From Hungatella sp. UBA3048 (lineage in GTDB: Bacteria; Bacillota; Clostridia; Lachnospirales; Lachnospiraceae), in contig DFCS01000017.1 in the NCBI GenBank assembly GCA_002367105.1, forward strand, positions 5,204 through 69,203: a stretch of 64,000 nt of DNA. The letters are read 5' to 3'. Position 1 is the first letter of the stretch. The number at the start of each line of letters is the position of its first letter. Position numbers and translations under genes: made by a program. Positions 35,976 through 44,396 of this stretch are shown here, piece by piece. Under the pieces are notes generated by a model. The model was not told where the DNA came from and ran no database searches. It saw only the letters and a program-made list of their open reading frames with translations.

Positions 35976-37481
35976 GTGGCAGAACAGCAGAATCAAAACC
36001 AGAATCAGGTGAAGGAAGAGGACTTAAACCATTTGCTGAAAGTCCGCCGGGAAAAGCTGGCAGAGCTTCAGGAAACGGGTAAGGATCCGTTTCAAGTTAC
36101 AAAGTACGATGTTAACGTACACAGCAGTGAAATCAAAGAGCATTATGATGAATGGGAAGGAAAGGAAGTATCCATCGCAGGACGTCTTATGTCAAAGCGG
36201 GTGATGGGGAAAGCTTCCTTCTGTAATGTACAGGATTTAAAAGGCAATATTCAGTCCTATGTGGCCAGAGACAGTATTGGAGAAGAGGAATACAAGGAAT
36301 TCAAGAAGCTGGATATCGGTGATATCGTAGGCATTAAAGGAACTGCGTTTACAACAAAGACGGGAGAAGTTTCCATCCATGCTGAGAGCGTACTGCTGCT
36401 TACCAAGAGCCTTCAGATTCTTCCGGAGAAGTTCCACGGTCTGACCAATACGGACATTCGTTATAGACAGAGATATGTGGATCTGATCATGAATCCTGAA
36501 GTAAGGGATACATTTGTAAAACGTTCCCAGATCATCAAGTCCATCCGTGACCATCTGGATGCCCAGGGCTTTATGGAGGTGGAGACACCCATGCTGGTTG
36601 CTAATGCAGGCGGCGCTGCGGCAAGACCATTTGAAACTCACTACAATGCTCTTGATGAAGATGTAAAGCTGCGCATTTCTTTGGAACTTTACTTAAAGAG
36701 ACTGATTGTAGGCGGTCTGGAAAGAGTATATGAAATCGGACGCGTTTTCCGTAATGAAGGCGTGGATACCCGTCATAACCCAGAGTTTACTTTAATGGAA
36801 TTATATCAGGCTTATACCGATTACCACGGCATGATGGATCTGGTAGAGGATTTATTCCGGTCAGTTGCCCTTAAGGTTCTTGGAACGGCTGTGGTGAACT
36901 ATGATGGTGTGGAAATTGACTTATCAAAGCCATTTGAACGCATTACCATGGTAGATGCTTTAAAGAAATATAAGGATATTGATTTTACCGCCATTCATAC
37001 GGATGAGGAAGCTAAGGCTCTCGCAGACCAGTACCATGTGGAGTATGGGGCACACCATAAGAAGGGCGATATTTTAAGCATGCTTTTTGAGGAATTTGTT
37101 GAAGAGCATCTGGTACAGCCGACCTTTATTATGGACCATCCGGTAGAGATTTCTCCTCTTACCAAGAAAAAGCCTGATGATCCGGATTATACGGAGCGTT
37201 TTGAGCTGTTCATTACAAAGCGTGAGATGGCAAATGCTTATTCTGAGTTAAATGATCCTCTGGATCAGATCGAGCGCTTTAAGGCTCAGGAAGCGCTTCT
37301 TGCAGCTGGAGACGATGAAGCGAATTCCATGGATGATGATTTTGTAAATGCGCTTATGATCGGTATGCCTCCTACTGGCGGTATTGGTATCGGTATTGAC
37401 AGATTTGTTATGCTGCTTACGGATTCTTATGCGATCAGGGATGTGTTGTTGTTCCCGACGATGAAGTCCCTTGAGAAATAA
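35976..37481 (+). CDS. lysS: Lysyl-tRNA synthetase, class II
   Basis: A 501-residue enzyme that charges tRNA-Lys. N-terminal OB-fold anticodon-binding domain (about 60-150: VSIAGRLMSKRVMGKASF), then the class II catalytic core with motif 2 (YEIGRVFRNEGVDTRHNPEFT, in part) and motif 3 (GIGIGIDRFVMLL). The start is a GTG behind AAAGGAG. The gene is complete, although a mobile element has entered right behind it; the C-terminal FPTMKSLEK is the usual end of the family. Confidence 0.97.
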   Translation: MAEQQNQNQNQVKEEDLNHLLKVRREKLAELQETGKDPFQVTKYDVNVHSSEIKEHYDEWEGKEVSIAGRLMSKRVMGKASFCNVQDLKGNIQSYVARDSIGEEEYKEFKKLDIGDIVGIKGTAFTTKTGEVSIHAESVLLLTKSLQILPEKFHGLTNTDIRYRQRYVDLIMNPEVRDTFVKRSQIIKSIRDHLDAQGFMEVETPMLVANAGGAAARPFETHYNALDEDVKLRISLELYLKRLIVGGLERVYEIGRVFRNEGVDTRHNPEFTLMELYQAYTDYHGMMDLVEDLFRSVALKVLGTAVVNYDGVEIDLSKPFERITMVDALKKYKDIDFTAIHTDEEAKALADQYHVEYGAHHKKGDILSMLFEEFVEEHLVQPTFIMDHPVEISPLTKKKPDDPDYTERFELFITKREMANAYSELNDPLDQIERFKAQEALLAAGDDEANSMDDDFVNALMIGMPPTGGIGIGIDRFVMLLTDSYAIRDVLLFPTMKSLEK

Positions 37482-37535
37482 TAGATTGCGGAAAGCTAGT
37501 AAAATCAAGGCTTTTAAGCCAGATGGTTATTTGGT

Positions 37536-37565
37536 TATTTGTACTTTTGTACCAATTTTGTACCA
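37536..37565. repeat. Iterated TTTGTAC motifs behind lysS, possible integrase arm sites
   Basis: TTTTGTACCA occurs twice at 11-base spacing (37545-37554 and 37556-37565), with a third, partial copy ATTTGTACTT just before. One helical-turn phasing and the position next to the element edge suggest arm-type binding sites of a tyrosine integrase. Confidence 0.4.
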
Positions 37566-37593
37566 TCTAGAACAGAATTAATGTAACTTAGTA

Positions 37594-37651
37594 AATGCAA
37601 GAGTTATTATACGACATTGTTTAGTATAATAGCTCTTGCATTATTTTTTTT
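37594..37651 (+). terminator. Terminator of the greA-lysS transcript
   Basis: A stem of about 18 bp (arms AATGCAAGAGTTATTATAC and GTATAATAGCTCTTGCATT, one wobble) and a T-run. It lies 110 bases after the lysS stop, to the right of the iterated TTTGTAC motifs, so it may have come with the element. Confidence 0.85.
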
Positions 37652-37744
37652 GTCATATAGGGGTTATCTTTTTGATGTAGAATAAAGAGGTGCAAAGATA
37701 GAAATGCAGTGAATAAGCTGAACTTAAAAATTCATAAAGAAATG

Positions 37745-37779
37745 AAACCCTGGTAGAGGATACAATTCTACCTGGGTTT
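37745..37779. terminator. Hairpin before the minus-strand excisionase-like gene
   Basis: AAACCC-T-GGTAGA pairs with TCTACC-T-GGGTTT across one T-T mismatch. It can end the minus-strand gene at 37809 as well as rightward transcription. No other feature is seen in 37652-37808. Confidence 0.6.
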
Positions 37780-37808
37780 TATTATGGTGAAAATATAGAT
37801 TGATTGCA

Positions 37809-37994
37809 CTACTTCATATTTGCTGCCACCAAAATATAAGATTCCACAGCTTTTTTGGGAATCTTGTAAATTCGGCCAACTTTAAAAGCAGATATGGATT
37901 TTTCTCTAATTAGCCGATAGGCAACATTCTCACTGATTTTTAAAACTTCACAAAGCTCGTTTAGTGTTAGGATATCTCCATAGTCATTAAGCAT
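37809..37994 (-). CDS. Excisionase-family helix-turn-helix protein
   Basis: A 61-residue DNA-binding protein of the MerR-like excisionase/HTH_17 type (LTLNELCEVLKISENVAYRLI then KVGRIYKIPKKAV, the usual wing). Such proteins act as directionality factors or small repressors on mobile elements. It reads towards lysS and lies at the left edge of the element, separate from the Tn916-type Xis at the other end. AAAGGA precedes the ATG. Confidence 0.8.
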   Translation of the reverse strand: MLNDYGDILTLNELCEVLKISENVAYRLIREKSISAFKVGRIYKIPKKAVESYILVAANMK

Positions 37995-38127
37995 TATTTT
38001 TTTCCTTTCAAGTTTATTTGATAATTATTATATAAGATGTTCGTATTCTAATATGTAAAAATGTTAATAAAGGTTACATGATTTTAGATACTGCTATTTT
38101 ATTTTAAATACGGCATAACATATTTGT

Positions 38128-38167
38128 AAGCAAAGATAATAGACTGTCCGACAGTTTTCCTTTGCTT
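38128..38167. other. Nested hairpin upstream of mob genes, oriT candidate
   Basis: Outer arms AAGCAAAG (38128-38135) and CTTTGCTT (38160-38167) enclose an inner ACTGT-CCG-ACAGT hairpin. It lies 100 bases before the MobC-like and relaxase genes, where an origin of transfer often sits. No known nic consensus could be recognised. Confidence 0.35.
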
Positions 38168-38264
38168 GCCAGAGTATGTATCCCAGAGATACAAAAGTAA
38201 TAGAATTATGAATAATTGATATGTAACCAATGAGTGTAATAATTTAAAGTAACAGGAGGAAAAA

Positions 38265-38549
38265 ATGGAAGTAACAAAGAAGATAACTATACGCTGTCCC
38301 CAAGATAGATATATAAATCTGAAGGAGAAACTGGAGAAATTAAATATGACGCAATCAGAATATTTAAATACTCTGATTGAAAATGACTTAAAGGATAATA
38401 ATGTTGTATTAAATCAAAAAGAGCTAATTTGCGGTATAAGTAGGATATCTACACATATAAATGACTTGGTGGAAAAGTACCCAGATGATGAAGATGTCAG
38501 GGCATTAAAAAAGGAGGTACGTTCATCATGGCAAATATTATCATTGTAA
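38265..38549 (+). CDS. MobC-like / ribbon-helix-helix mobilisation accessory protein
   Basis: A 94-residue basic-to-acidic small protein. The N-terminus (KKITIRCPQDRYINLKEKLEK, then MTQSEYLNTLIEN) looks like a ribbon-helix-helix DNA-binding domain, and the rest is helical (ISRISTHINDLVEKY), as in MobC-type relaxosome proteins. It overlaps the relaxase start by 22 bases. It would bind the origin of transfer and help the relaxase nick. GGAGG precedes the ATG. Confidence 0.65.
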   Translation: MEVTKKITIRCPQDRYINLKEKLEKLNMTQSEYLNTLIENDLKDNNVVLNQKELICGISRISTHINDLVEKYPDDEDVRALKKEVRSSWQILSL

Positions 38550-39067
38550 ACGAAAGTTATCAAAATGAAGATGCAGTTTATAATACAATTAATTATGTAT
38601 TTGGCTCTGAATATTATCAGTATTCCGGAGCAGTAGGTTTATTATGGTATCCATCTTTAAGACAATGCCAAACGGATAAGGTATTGGGTATAAATGAAAT
38701 AGACAGTAATATAAAGTTTTTAGCAGATTCGTTTCATGCTGTAAAAACAGCATATAACAAGTTGGATGGTCAACAGGTGGTCCATATTGTAGTGGGATTT
38801 GATAGAAAAGATATTATGAATACTACGTTGGCTAATATCTTTGCAGAACAGTTTGCCAATTACATAGGTCAGAGGTTCCAAGTGATATATGGTGTTCATC
38901 AAGGCAGCGATTATAGTAGATACTATCTTCATGTGCATTTTATAATTAATACGGTTAGCTATGTGGACGGAAATAGATTTTATGATCGGCGAGGGGATTA
39001 TTATGATCTTAGTAATGCTGCAAAAGAAATTATGCCAAATATTAAGTGGAATGTCTATAAAAAGTAA
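38528..39067 (+). CDS. Short relaxase (MobA/VirD2-like domain)
   Basis: A 179-residue protein that matches the relaxase/mobilisation nuclease domain (PF03432 type). An N-terminal helix carries Tyr residues that could be the nicking Tyr (AVYNTINYVF). QVVHIVVGFDRKD and AEQFANYIGQRFQVIYGVHQ follow, then the metal-binding motif LHVHFIINTVSYVDGNRF with the paired His. Typical MOBP relaxases are 300-600 residues with a C-terminal extension. This one stops just after the nuclease core, and a structured terminator follows at once, so it seems a natural short form rather than a broken gene. GGAGG precedes its ATG inside the previous gene. Confidence 0.7.
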   Translation: MANIIIVNESYQNEDAVYNTINYVFGSEYYQYSGAVGLLWYPSLRQCQTDKVLGINEIDSNIKFLADSFHAVKTAYNKLDGQQVVHIVVGFDRKDIMNTTLANIFAEQFANYIGQRFQVIYGVHQGSDYSRYYLHVHFIINTVSYVDGNRFYDRRGDYYDLSNAAKEIMPNIKWNVYKK

Positions 39068-39093
39068 AATGAGTCGTTTATTAAAGCATAAAG

Positions 39094-39166
39094 GAAATCT
39101 AAGCAGCCGAAGCGTAGGCGCCATGAAGGCGCTACGGAGCGGAGAGAGTCTGCTTAGGTTTCTTTT
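39094..39166 (+). terminator. Large nested hairpin / terminator after the relaxase
   Basis: Outer stem GAAATCTAAGCAG (39094-39106) with CTGCTTAGGTTTC (39150-39162), 13 bp with one U-G wobble on the plus strand, followed by TTTT. Inside is a GC-rich hairpin CGTAGGCGCC-ATGA-AGGCGCTACG (39113-39136). It is larger and more branched than a simple terminator. Confidence 0.65.
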
Positions 39167-39482
39167 ATGAGCAATAAATATAGGATATTTTATGTGTGGA
39201 TATACTGAAAGAGATTAGTTATATATTATATAAATGGCACTGCTGAGTGCCTCAGTAGTTGCCCCGGTTCATAGCAGTCTAGTTCACTGCAATACATATA
39301 TTGAAAAGGGTTGCTTATTAGAGCCTTATGGTGTGATTATATATTATAAAGGTGGTTCTTCATGAGCCATGATATACTTCGGTTCATAGGTATTGGTAAA
39401 ATCAAATAGAGAGGTAGCATTTGGCCCCTCTCCGTGCAAGTGAAATGTGTAAGTCTTAAAGATGTATTGTTATACTCTTAAT
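39167..39482. other. Intergenic stretch without a gene
   Basis: About 315 bases between the structured terminator and the minus-strand repressor. I see only small palindromes (GGCACT-GCTG-AGTGCC near 39236; AGAGG/CCTCT near 39410) and no coding frame with a ribosome site. The XRE gene is read into this stretch from the right. Confidence 0.5.
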
Positions 39483-39791
39483 TTATTTTTTTATCCGTTT
39501 AGCCAAATTTATTAGTAATAGAAGATCGGTTTCGGAAAGCGAAGCAGTTTCTTTTACTAATTGCGAAATGAGAATGGGATTTTCTCCATCCGTATCAAAA
39601 AAATATTTCGGAGTAACTTCAAGGTATTCGCATATATATAAAAATTCCGTCATAGACGGCAATGATTTTCCGGTAACAATCCCATGAATATATGATCGAG
39701 AGTGACCTAAATCAAGGCTCATGCGGTGTTCAGAAACACCTCTTTTTATTCTAAGTTCTGTAATTTTCTTGCGGATATAATCTGCATCCAT
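39483..39791 (-). CDS. XRE-family helix-turn-helix repressor
   Basis: A 102-residue DNA-binding protein. Residues 5-65 are a Cro/C1-type helix-turn-helix (IRKKITELRIKRGVS, MSLDLGHSRSYIHGIVTGKSL in part, then EFLYICEYLEVTPKYFF), and the C-terminus is a short Leu-rich helix. It is divergent from the WYL gene, with about 200 bases between, and probably controls element functions. GGGGTGG precedes its ATG. Confidence 0.85.
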   Translation of the reverse strand: MDADYIRKKITELRIKRGVSEHRMSLDLGHSRSYIHGIVTGKSLPSMTEFLYICEYLEVTPKYFFDTDGENPILISQLVKETASLSETDLLLLINLAKRIKK

Positions 39792-39964
39792 TGCTTTACC
39801 ACCCCTTTGTCTATCATAAGGCTTGAACGTTAATATTGCGCAGTTTTAAAAACTCTATTTTAAAATATATTGAATGCTATAAAAATCAATGATATACTAT
39901 TGTTATAAAATTTGTGGAATTTTGTAGGAATTTCGCAGAGTGACATATTCTGTCCATGGTAATA

Positions 39965-39973
39965 TGCTATAAA
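39965..39973 (+). promoter_or_regulatory. Extended -10 promoter of the WYL gene
   Basis: TGC-TATAAA at 39965-39973, 27 bases before the start codon, with no good -35. A direct repeat GTGGAATTT / GTAGGAATTT lies at about 39914-39934, where the WYL or XRE protein could bind. Confidence 0.45.
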
Positions 39974-39999
39974 ATAGTCATAATAGCAAGGAGGGTATG

Positions 40000-40947
40000 A
40001 TGGAGAAATATGAATATGATAAAAAACAAGAACGCCTTTTAACGTTGTACACAAAATTAATAGAAGGAGAGGTTATATGTAAGAAAACCGAAGCAGGATA
40101 CTTTCATGTTAGTCCTCGTTCTTTACAGAGAGATATTGATGACTTGAGAGTATTTCTGGCAAATCGTTCGATAAAGACAGGGAGTATGCAGCAACTTATT
40201 TATGATAAGAAGTTAAAAGGTTACAGGCTTGTAGACATCCGGAATTTAAAAATGACAAATGGAGAACTTTTGGTGTTGTGTAAGATCCTTTTGGAAAGCC
40301 GTTCTCTTACCAAAGAAGAATTTTTCCCACTCATTGAAAAGCTATTGGAAAATTGTTCTTCTTCAGAAAATAAACGGGATATATCTACTCTGATTGCAAA
40401 TGAAAAGCATCACTATATAGAACCTCATCACCATAAAAAAATCATTGATGTAATATGGGATATTGGGGAAGCAGTCCGTAATCAAAAGTGTGTGGAGATA
40501 GAATATAAGAAGCTTAAAAACAAGGCTATTGTAAAGCGGATGGTGAAACCGGTAGGAATAATGTTTTCAGAATATTATTTTTATTTAATAGCTTTTATCA
40601 ATGACAATGAGAAGGAAAGTGAAAATCAAGCAGACCTTTTTCCTGCAATCTATCGAATTGACCGTATTCAGAATTTCACTGTTTTGGAAAAGCATTTTTT
40701 CCTTCCATATAAAGGGAGATTTGAGGAAGGAGAGTTCCGAAAGAGAGTGCAGTTCATGTATGGAGGAATGCTTCAGCGGATTAATTTTCAGTATTCGGGA
40801 CTTTCTATTGAAGCGGTGTTGGATCGCTTGCCAACAGCACAGATTCTGGAAGTAAAAGACGGTGTATATACAGTAACTGCTGAGGTGTTTGGTAAGGGAA
40901 TTGACATGTGGCTCAAAAGCCAGGGCGATTTTATTAAAATGTTGTAA
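40000..40947 (+). CDS. WYL-domain transcriptional regulator
   Basis: A 315-residue regulator: N-terminal winged helix (residues 5-75; FHVSPRSLQRDIDDLRVFL), central WYL domain (about 135-225; VEIEYKK, VKPVGIMFSEYYFYLIAF in part, IYRIDRIQNF) and a C-terminal WCX extension. WYL proteins bind nucleotides or nucleic acids and often control anti-phage islands (for example BrxR and CapW). It heads the cargo block that runs to 48 kb; the next gene begins 26 bases later, so cotranscription is likely. ATG 40000 rather than 39997 gives correct spacing to AAGGAGGG. Confidence 0.88.
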   Translation: MEKYEYDKKQERLLTLYTKLIEGEVICKKTEAGYFHVSPRSLQRDIDDLRVFLANRSIKTGSMQQLIYDKKLKGYRLVDIRNLKMTNGELLVLCKILLESRSLTKEEFFPLIEKLLENCSSSENKRDISTLIANEKHHYIEPHHHKKIIDVIWDIGEAVRNQKCVEIEYKKLKNKAIVKRMVKPVGIMFSEYYFYLIAFINDNEKESENQADLFPAIYRIDRIQNFTVLEKHFFLPYKGRFEEGEFRKRVQFMYGGMLQRINFQYSGLSIEAVLDRLPTAQILEVKDGVYTVTAEVFGKGIDMWLKSQGDFIKML

Positions 40948-40972
40948 TCAGCGTGAGAATGGGGGATTTATT

Positions 40973-42436
40973 ATGAATCGAAATACCAAAGCATTAGAAG
41001 CTATGGTGAATCAAAACAAAATTAGGACCAAAGCAAATTCGGAATTAGGAATCACTCAGGAATATAATAAACCCAATCGAGATAAATTGTGGGATTCTCA
41101 AAATAGAAAAGATGCATATAAAGAAAATATTTTTGATGGAAAAGAGAGCTATAGAGATCCAATTAGTGGCAATATTCTACACAAAACTAAGAAAGCGGCC
41201 CAAAAAAAATATCATATGAAAAATGAAATGGGTGATAACATTTCATCAAAATGGGCACAGCATTCATCAGAAACTGATCATATTAATTCTTTAAAGGAGC
41301 TACATAGTAAGTTAAAGCACAACCCTTTTATGACAAATGAGGATTTTAAGGAAATAGCAAACTGTGATGAAAATTATAGACTTTTGTCAAAATCGCAGAA
41401 CACATCTAAGGGTAAGAAAAGCGATTGGGATATTATTAAGGATAAAAACAATGGTTTGACTCAAGAAGCAAGAAAGCAAATGCAAAAAGAGAAGATAAAC
41501 TCTGATATTGCTTTGTGTAAAAAGTCTGTTTCCATAACAGCGAAGCGGGCAGGAATAGAATTTGCAGACGGAGCCAGGGAAATGATTGTACAGTCTACGA
41601 TTCCGTTGATGGTTGTGGGCGTGCAAAATCTATGGGAAGTAGCTAAGGGAGAAAAAAGCTTGGCTTATGCCGTAAAAGATATGGGGAAATCCACAGCAAA
41701 TGTTGCTATTGCAGGCGGAAAAAATCAACTTACTATTGATATTGCTACAAGTATGCTTAAAAATAGTAAAAAAGATTTTTGGGTAAATGTTACTAAAGGC
41801 AATGGAGCTAGTCAGGTAGTTGCAATTGCCAGTATCGTGGAACAGTCGGCTTCAAGGTACGTAAGGGGAGAAATTGATGCAAGAGAGTTTATGGAAGAGA
41901 TTGGTGAAAAGGGTGCGTCGATGTATGTTTCTTTAGTTGGAGGTGAACTAGGAAGGGAAATAGGGTTTGTGATAGGCAGTATTGTGGGTACGGGCGTACT
42001 CCCTGGTATAGGAACCGCAGCAGGAATGGTGGTCGGAGAGGTAGTGGGACAGGTTATCGGAACTATAATTACCACAGTTGCTTGTAGCGTAATAGCTTCG
42101 ACAGTTAGCACATGGAAACATTTCGATGATTATAAATTAAAGGAGAATCATATTAAGAGAATTGAGAGAGATGCTTTAATGGAAATGTCTAAGCAGAGGG
42201 AGGAATTGAGAAATATTTTTGAGCGGGAATATAATTACTGGGATTGCGAATTTCATGAAGGGTTTGATATGATTTTAAGTAATGCCTGTGAACAGGGATA
42301 TTGTCTCCAGGGAATTACCCAGGGCTTAGATAGAATTTTAAGTGTATTTGGAAAAAGTGTTGCATTTAAAGATTTAGACGAATATGAGGCTCAATTAGGG
42401 GATACGCTCATATTAAACTTTGGAAAGGGGGTATAA
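40973..42436 (+). CDS. HNH-nuclease-like protein with glycine-zipper membrane region
   Basis: A 487-residue protein of unknown family. Residues 60-150 look like an HNH nuclease: YRDPISGNILHKTKKAAQKKY, then D102-H103 (ETDHINSLKE), N134 (DENYRLLSK) and N143-xx-K146 (NTSKGKKS), the normal order of the HNH fold. From about 310 to 378 there is a Gly-rich stretch (GGELGREIGFVIGSIVGTG, GIGTAAGMVVGEVVG) that could form a glycine-zipper membrane or pore segment. The C-terminal 110 residues are helical. A nuclease joined to a membrane region suggests an effector or toxin, but no function is proven. GGGGGAT precedes the ATG, and the next gene follows after two bases. Confidence 0.65.
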   Translation: MNRNTKALEAMVNQNKIRTKANSELGITQEYNKPNRDKLWDSQNRKDAYKENIFDGKESYRDPISGNILHKTKKAAQKKYHMKNEMGDNISSKWAQHSSETDHINSLKELHSKLKHNPFMTNEDFKEIANCDENYRLLSKSQNTSKGKKSDWDIIKDKNNGLTQEARKQMQKEKINSDIALCKKSVSITAKRAGIEFADGAREMIVQSTIPLMVVGVQNLWEVAKGEKSLAYAVKDMGKSTANVAIAGGKNQLTIDIATSMLKNSKKDFWVNVTKGNGASQVVAIASIVEQSASRYVRGEIDAREFMEEIGEKGASMYVSLVGGELGREIGFVIGSIVGTGVLPGIGTAAGMVVGEVVGQVIGTIITTVACSVIASTVSTWKHFDDYKLKENHIKRIERDALMEMSKQREELRNIFEREYNYWDCEFHEGFDMILSNACEQGYCLQGITQGLDRILSVFGKSVAFKDLDEYEAQLGDTLILNFGKGV

Positions 42437-42438
42437 AA

Positions 42439-43245
42439 ATGATTTTAGAAGCACTTGCTGTAGGTTCCTTGGTTCATACGTTTTCTAGTGTCAATAAATC
42501 TCTTAACTTGGATGAAAAGGCGCTAAAGAGATATGCCAAAGCATTCGAAAGAAATGAAGAAGCTAGGCTGTTGATTAAAAATAAGGAAGAATATACAGAT
42601 AAAAGGTTAATGAATGTTGCCAAAAAAAAACGAGCCATTATGAAAAATACAGTTCCTCAGTTTGTGGAGGTATATGGCCAGATACAAAAGATTGATTTAG
42701 GAAACAATGAAAAAAATAATAAAATAGCAATTAAGGAAGATGCAAATAATCTGAAAATTATAAATAGTCTGACGATAACAACAAAAAAGGAATTAACTGA
42801 CAAAGAACTAATTTGCGGACATTTTTTTAAAGGAATAGGTGGAATCATGGTTATGGATTCCGAACGCTACTCATCAGCTGCATCCAATCAAATGAGACAG
42901 GCTAATGTTATTTATTCTCAAGCGGAATCAATTTGTACGGTTTATGACTCTATTATTAATAGAGCAGACCGAATTGCAAAATTATTAATGGCAATGAATG
43001 CATTATTTGTACGGTCAATAGGAGAAACAAAAAAAGTAATAGAATTAAATGGTGATGTTGTACATAATTATTCTGATTATGATAAGAGTACCTTAATGGT
43101 TTGTGTAAATATGGCTGCGGCTATGGCAGATATCATTAACGTGCCAGTTGTTACATCGGAGGGATCCGTACCAGAGGCGGCTATGGCTACTATCGTTACA
43201 GGAGAAAAGTACCTTGAAAAAATGAGCCAGGCAATAAATTTATAA
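42439..43245 (+). CDS. Unrecognised helical protein of the cargo block
   Basis: A 268-residue protein that I do not recognise. The first 60 residues are a charged helix (NLDEKALKRYAKAFERNEEARLL in part); the middle is Lys/Asn-rich; a Gly-rich turn (GHFFKGIGGIMVM) comes near 125; the second half is helical with an Ala/Met-rich segment (MAAAMADIINVPVV). No clear transmembrane helix. It starts two bases after the HNH protein and 16 bases before the ferredoxin gene, so the three are one operon and probably function together. AAAGGGGG precedes the ATG. Confidence 0.6.
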   Translation: MILEALAVGSLVHTFSSVNKSLNLDEKALKRYAKAFERNEEARLLIKNKEEYTDKRLMNVAKKKRAIMKNTVPQFVEVYGQIQKIDLGNNEKNNKIAIKEDANNLKIINSLTITTKKELTDKELICGHFFKGIGGIMVMDSERYSSAASNQMRQANVIYSQAESICTVYDSIINRADRIAKLLMAMNALFVRSIGETKKVIELNGDVVHNYSDYDKSTLMVCVNMAAAMADIINVPVVTSEGSVPEAAMATIVTGEKYLEKMSQAINL

Positions 43246-43261
43246 TGGGAGAATAAAAAGG

Positions 43262-44290
43262 ATGAAAAAGATTGTAATATCTGAGAAGTGTAGTGGTTGC
43301 GGATTGTGTGTAATGAATCATGGAAAGTATATTCAGGAAGATGCAAACGGAAATGCGATATTTACTAATAGGGCAGTTGAAAATGATGATCTGCCCAGCC
43401 TTGAACAAATGGTAAACGATTGTCCGGAAAAAGCGATGAGCATAATGGAAGCAGGGAATGCAAAAAAAAGCGGTAAAGAAGGGGTAAAAGATTTAATTGA
43501 GGTATTAAAAAAGAAAAGAGATGCTTTTTCGATTAAAAAAGTATCTGCGAAAGATCTTATATTTAAGGGAGAAGATTACGAGATTGCTGTTATTCCTTTT
43601 AGTAGTAAAGAATATAGCAGATATAGTTCGGAAAGCCAGGCAAAATCGGCTGCCAGAGAGGAGTTTCGCCGTCTATGTTATGTGGAAAGTGCTTATCGGC
43701 CAATTCTGAAAAAGATATTTGTAGAATATAAGGTTAGGATGTTGAAACCGTATTACACTTGCGAAGATATTGAGAGTAGTGCTTATTTTTTGTATAACAA
43801 AGAGATGAGACAATTATTGGAGGACATTTATGCAGAAGTGAAGTATATATGCAGTGAAGAAGAAATAAGTCTGTCTGATACATGGAAAAATTTTAGTGTA
43901 TATTTTAATAAAAAAGATTTTGAAATGTATATGTTAGAAGCATTTGATGAGCGCAGTACCAGTTCAGGCATTATTGCGGACTTTAAAAGCAGTGGTCAGT
44001 ATACCAGCTTGGATTGGTACGTTGACCGGATGGATTTTGATTATGATGAAGTTTATGCAGGGGAAGGATTATTTGGAAGAACGAAATATAAAAATGAGTG
44101 GTATTTTTCAGGCTTTGCTTCATCTGTTAAAGAATACATTGCTGATTTGAAATCCTCTATTAATTCTGTATCCGATGACATTTCCGATGCAGCTGCTGAG
44201 TCGGTTAATATTGCATTAGGGGAGTTTGAAAAAAAAGTAAAAGAGAAACTTGGAGAAAAAATCATTGAATTAGAACGAGCTACACTTTAA
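43262..44290 (+). CDS. Ferredoxin domain fused to an unknown domain
   Basis: A 342-residue protein. Residues 1-58 are a single-cluster ferredoxin: C10, C13, C16 (KCSGCGLC) and C54 followed by Pro (NDCPEKA), the classic ligand set for one [4Fe-4S] cluster. The remaining 280 residues are acidic, Tyr/Ser-rich and not recognised (GEDYEIAVIPFSSKEYSRY in part, EAFDERSTSSG), ending in an amphipathic helix with a coiled-coil look (EFEKKVKEKLGEKIIELE). A ferredoxin head on a large orphan domain is unusual. It could supply electrons to, or sense redox state for, the other cargo proteins. Same operon as the two genes before it. Confidence 0.7.
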   Translation: MKKIVISEKCSGCGLCVMNHGKYIQEDANGNAIFTNRAVENDDLPSLEQMVNDCPEKAMSIMEAGNAKKSGKEGVKDLIEVLKKKRDAFSIKKVSAKDLIFKGEDYEIAVIPFSSKEYSRYSSESQAKSAAREEFRRLCYVESAYRPILKKIFVEYKVRMLKPYYTCEDIESSAYFLYNKEMRQLLEDIYAEVKYICSEEEISLSDTWKNFSVYFNKKDFEMYMLEAFDERSTSSGIIADFKSSGQYTSLDWYVDRMDFDYDEVYAGEGLFGRTKYKNEWYFSGFASSVKEYIADLKSSINSVSDDISDAAAESVNIALGEFEKKVKEKLGEKIIELERATL

Positions 44291-44396
44291 AAGGATTTGC
44301 ATGTAAAAATTAATGAAGGACAGAATTAAACAAAAAAGTACAGGTATCGAAAAAACTATAATAAAATAGTCCCTTAGAATTTTGGGGTAGGATTAT

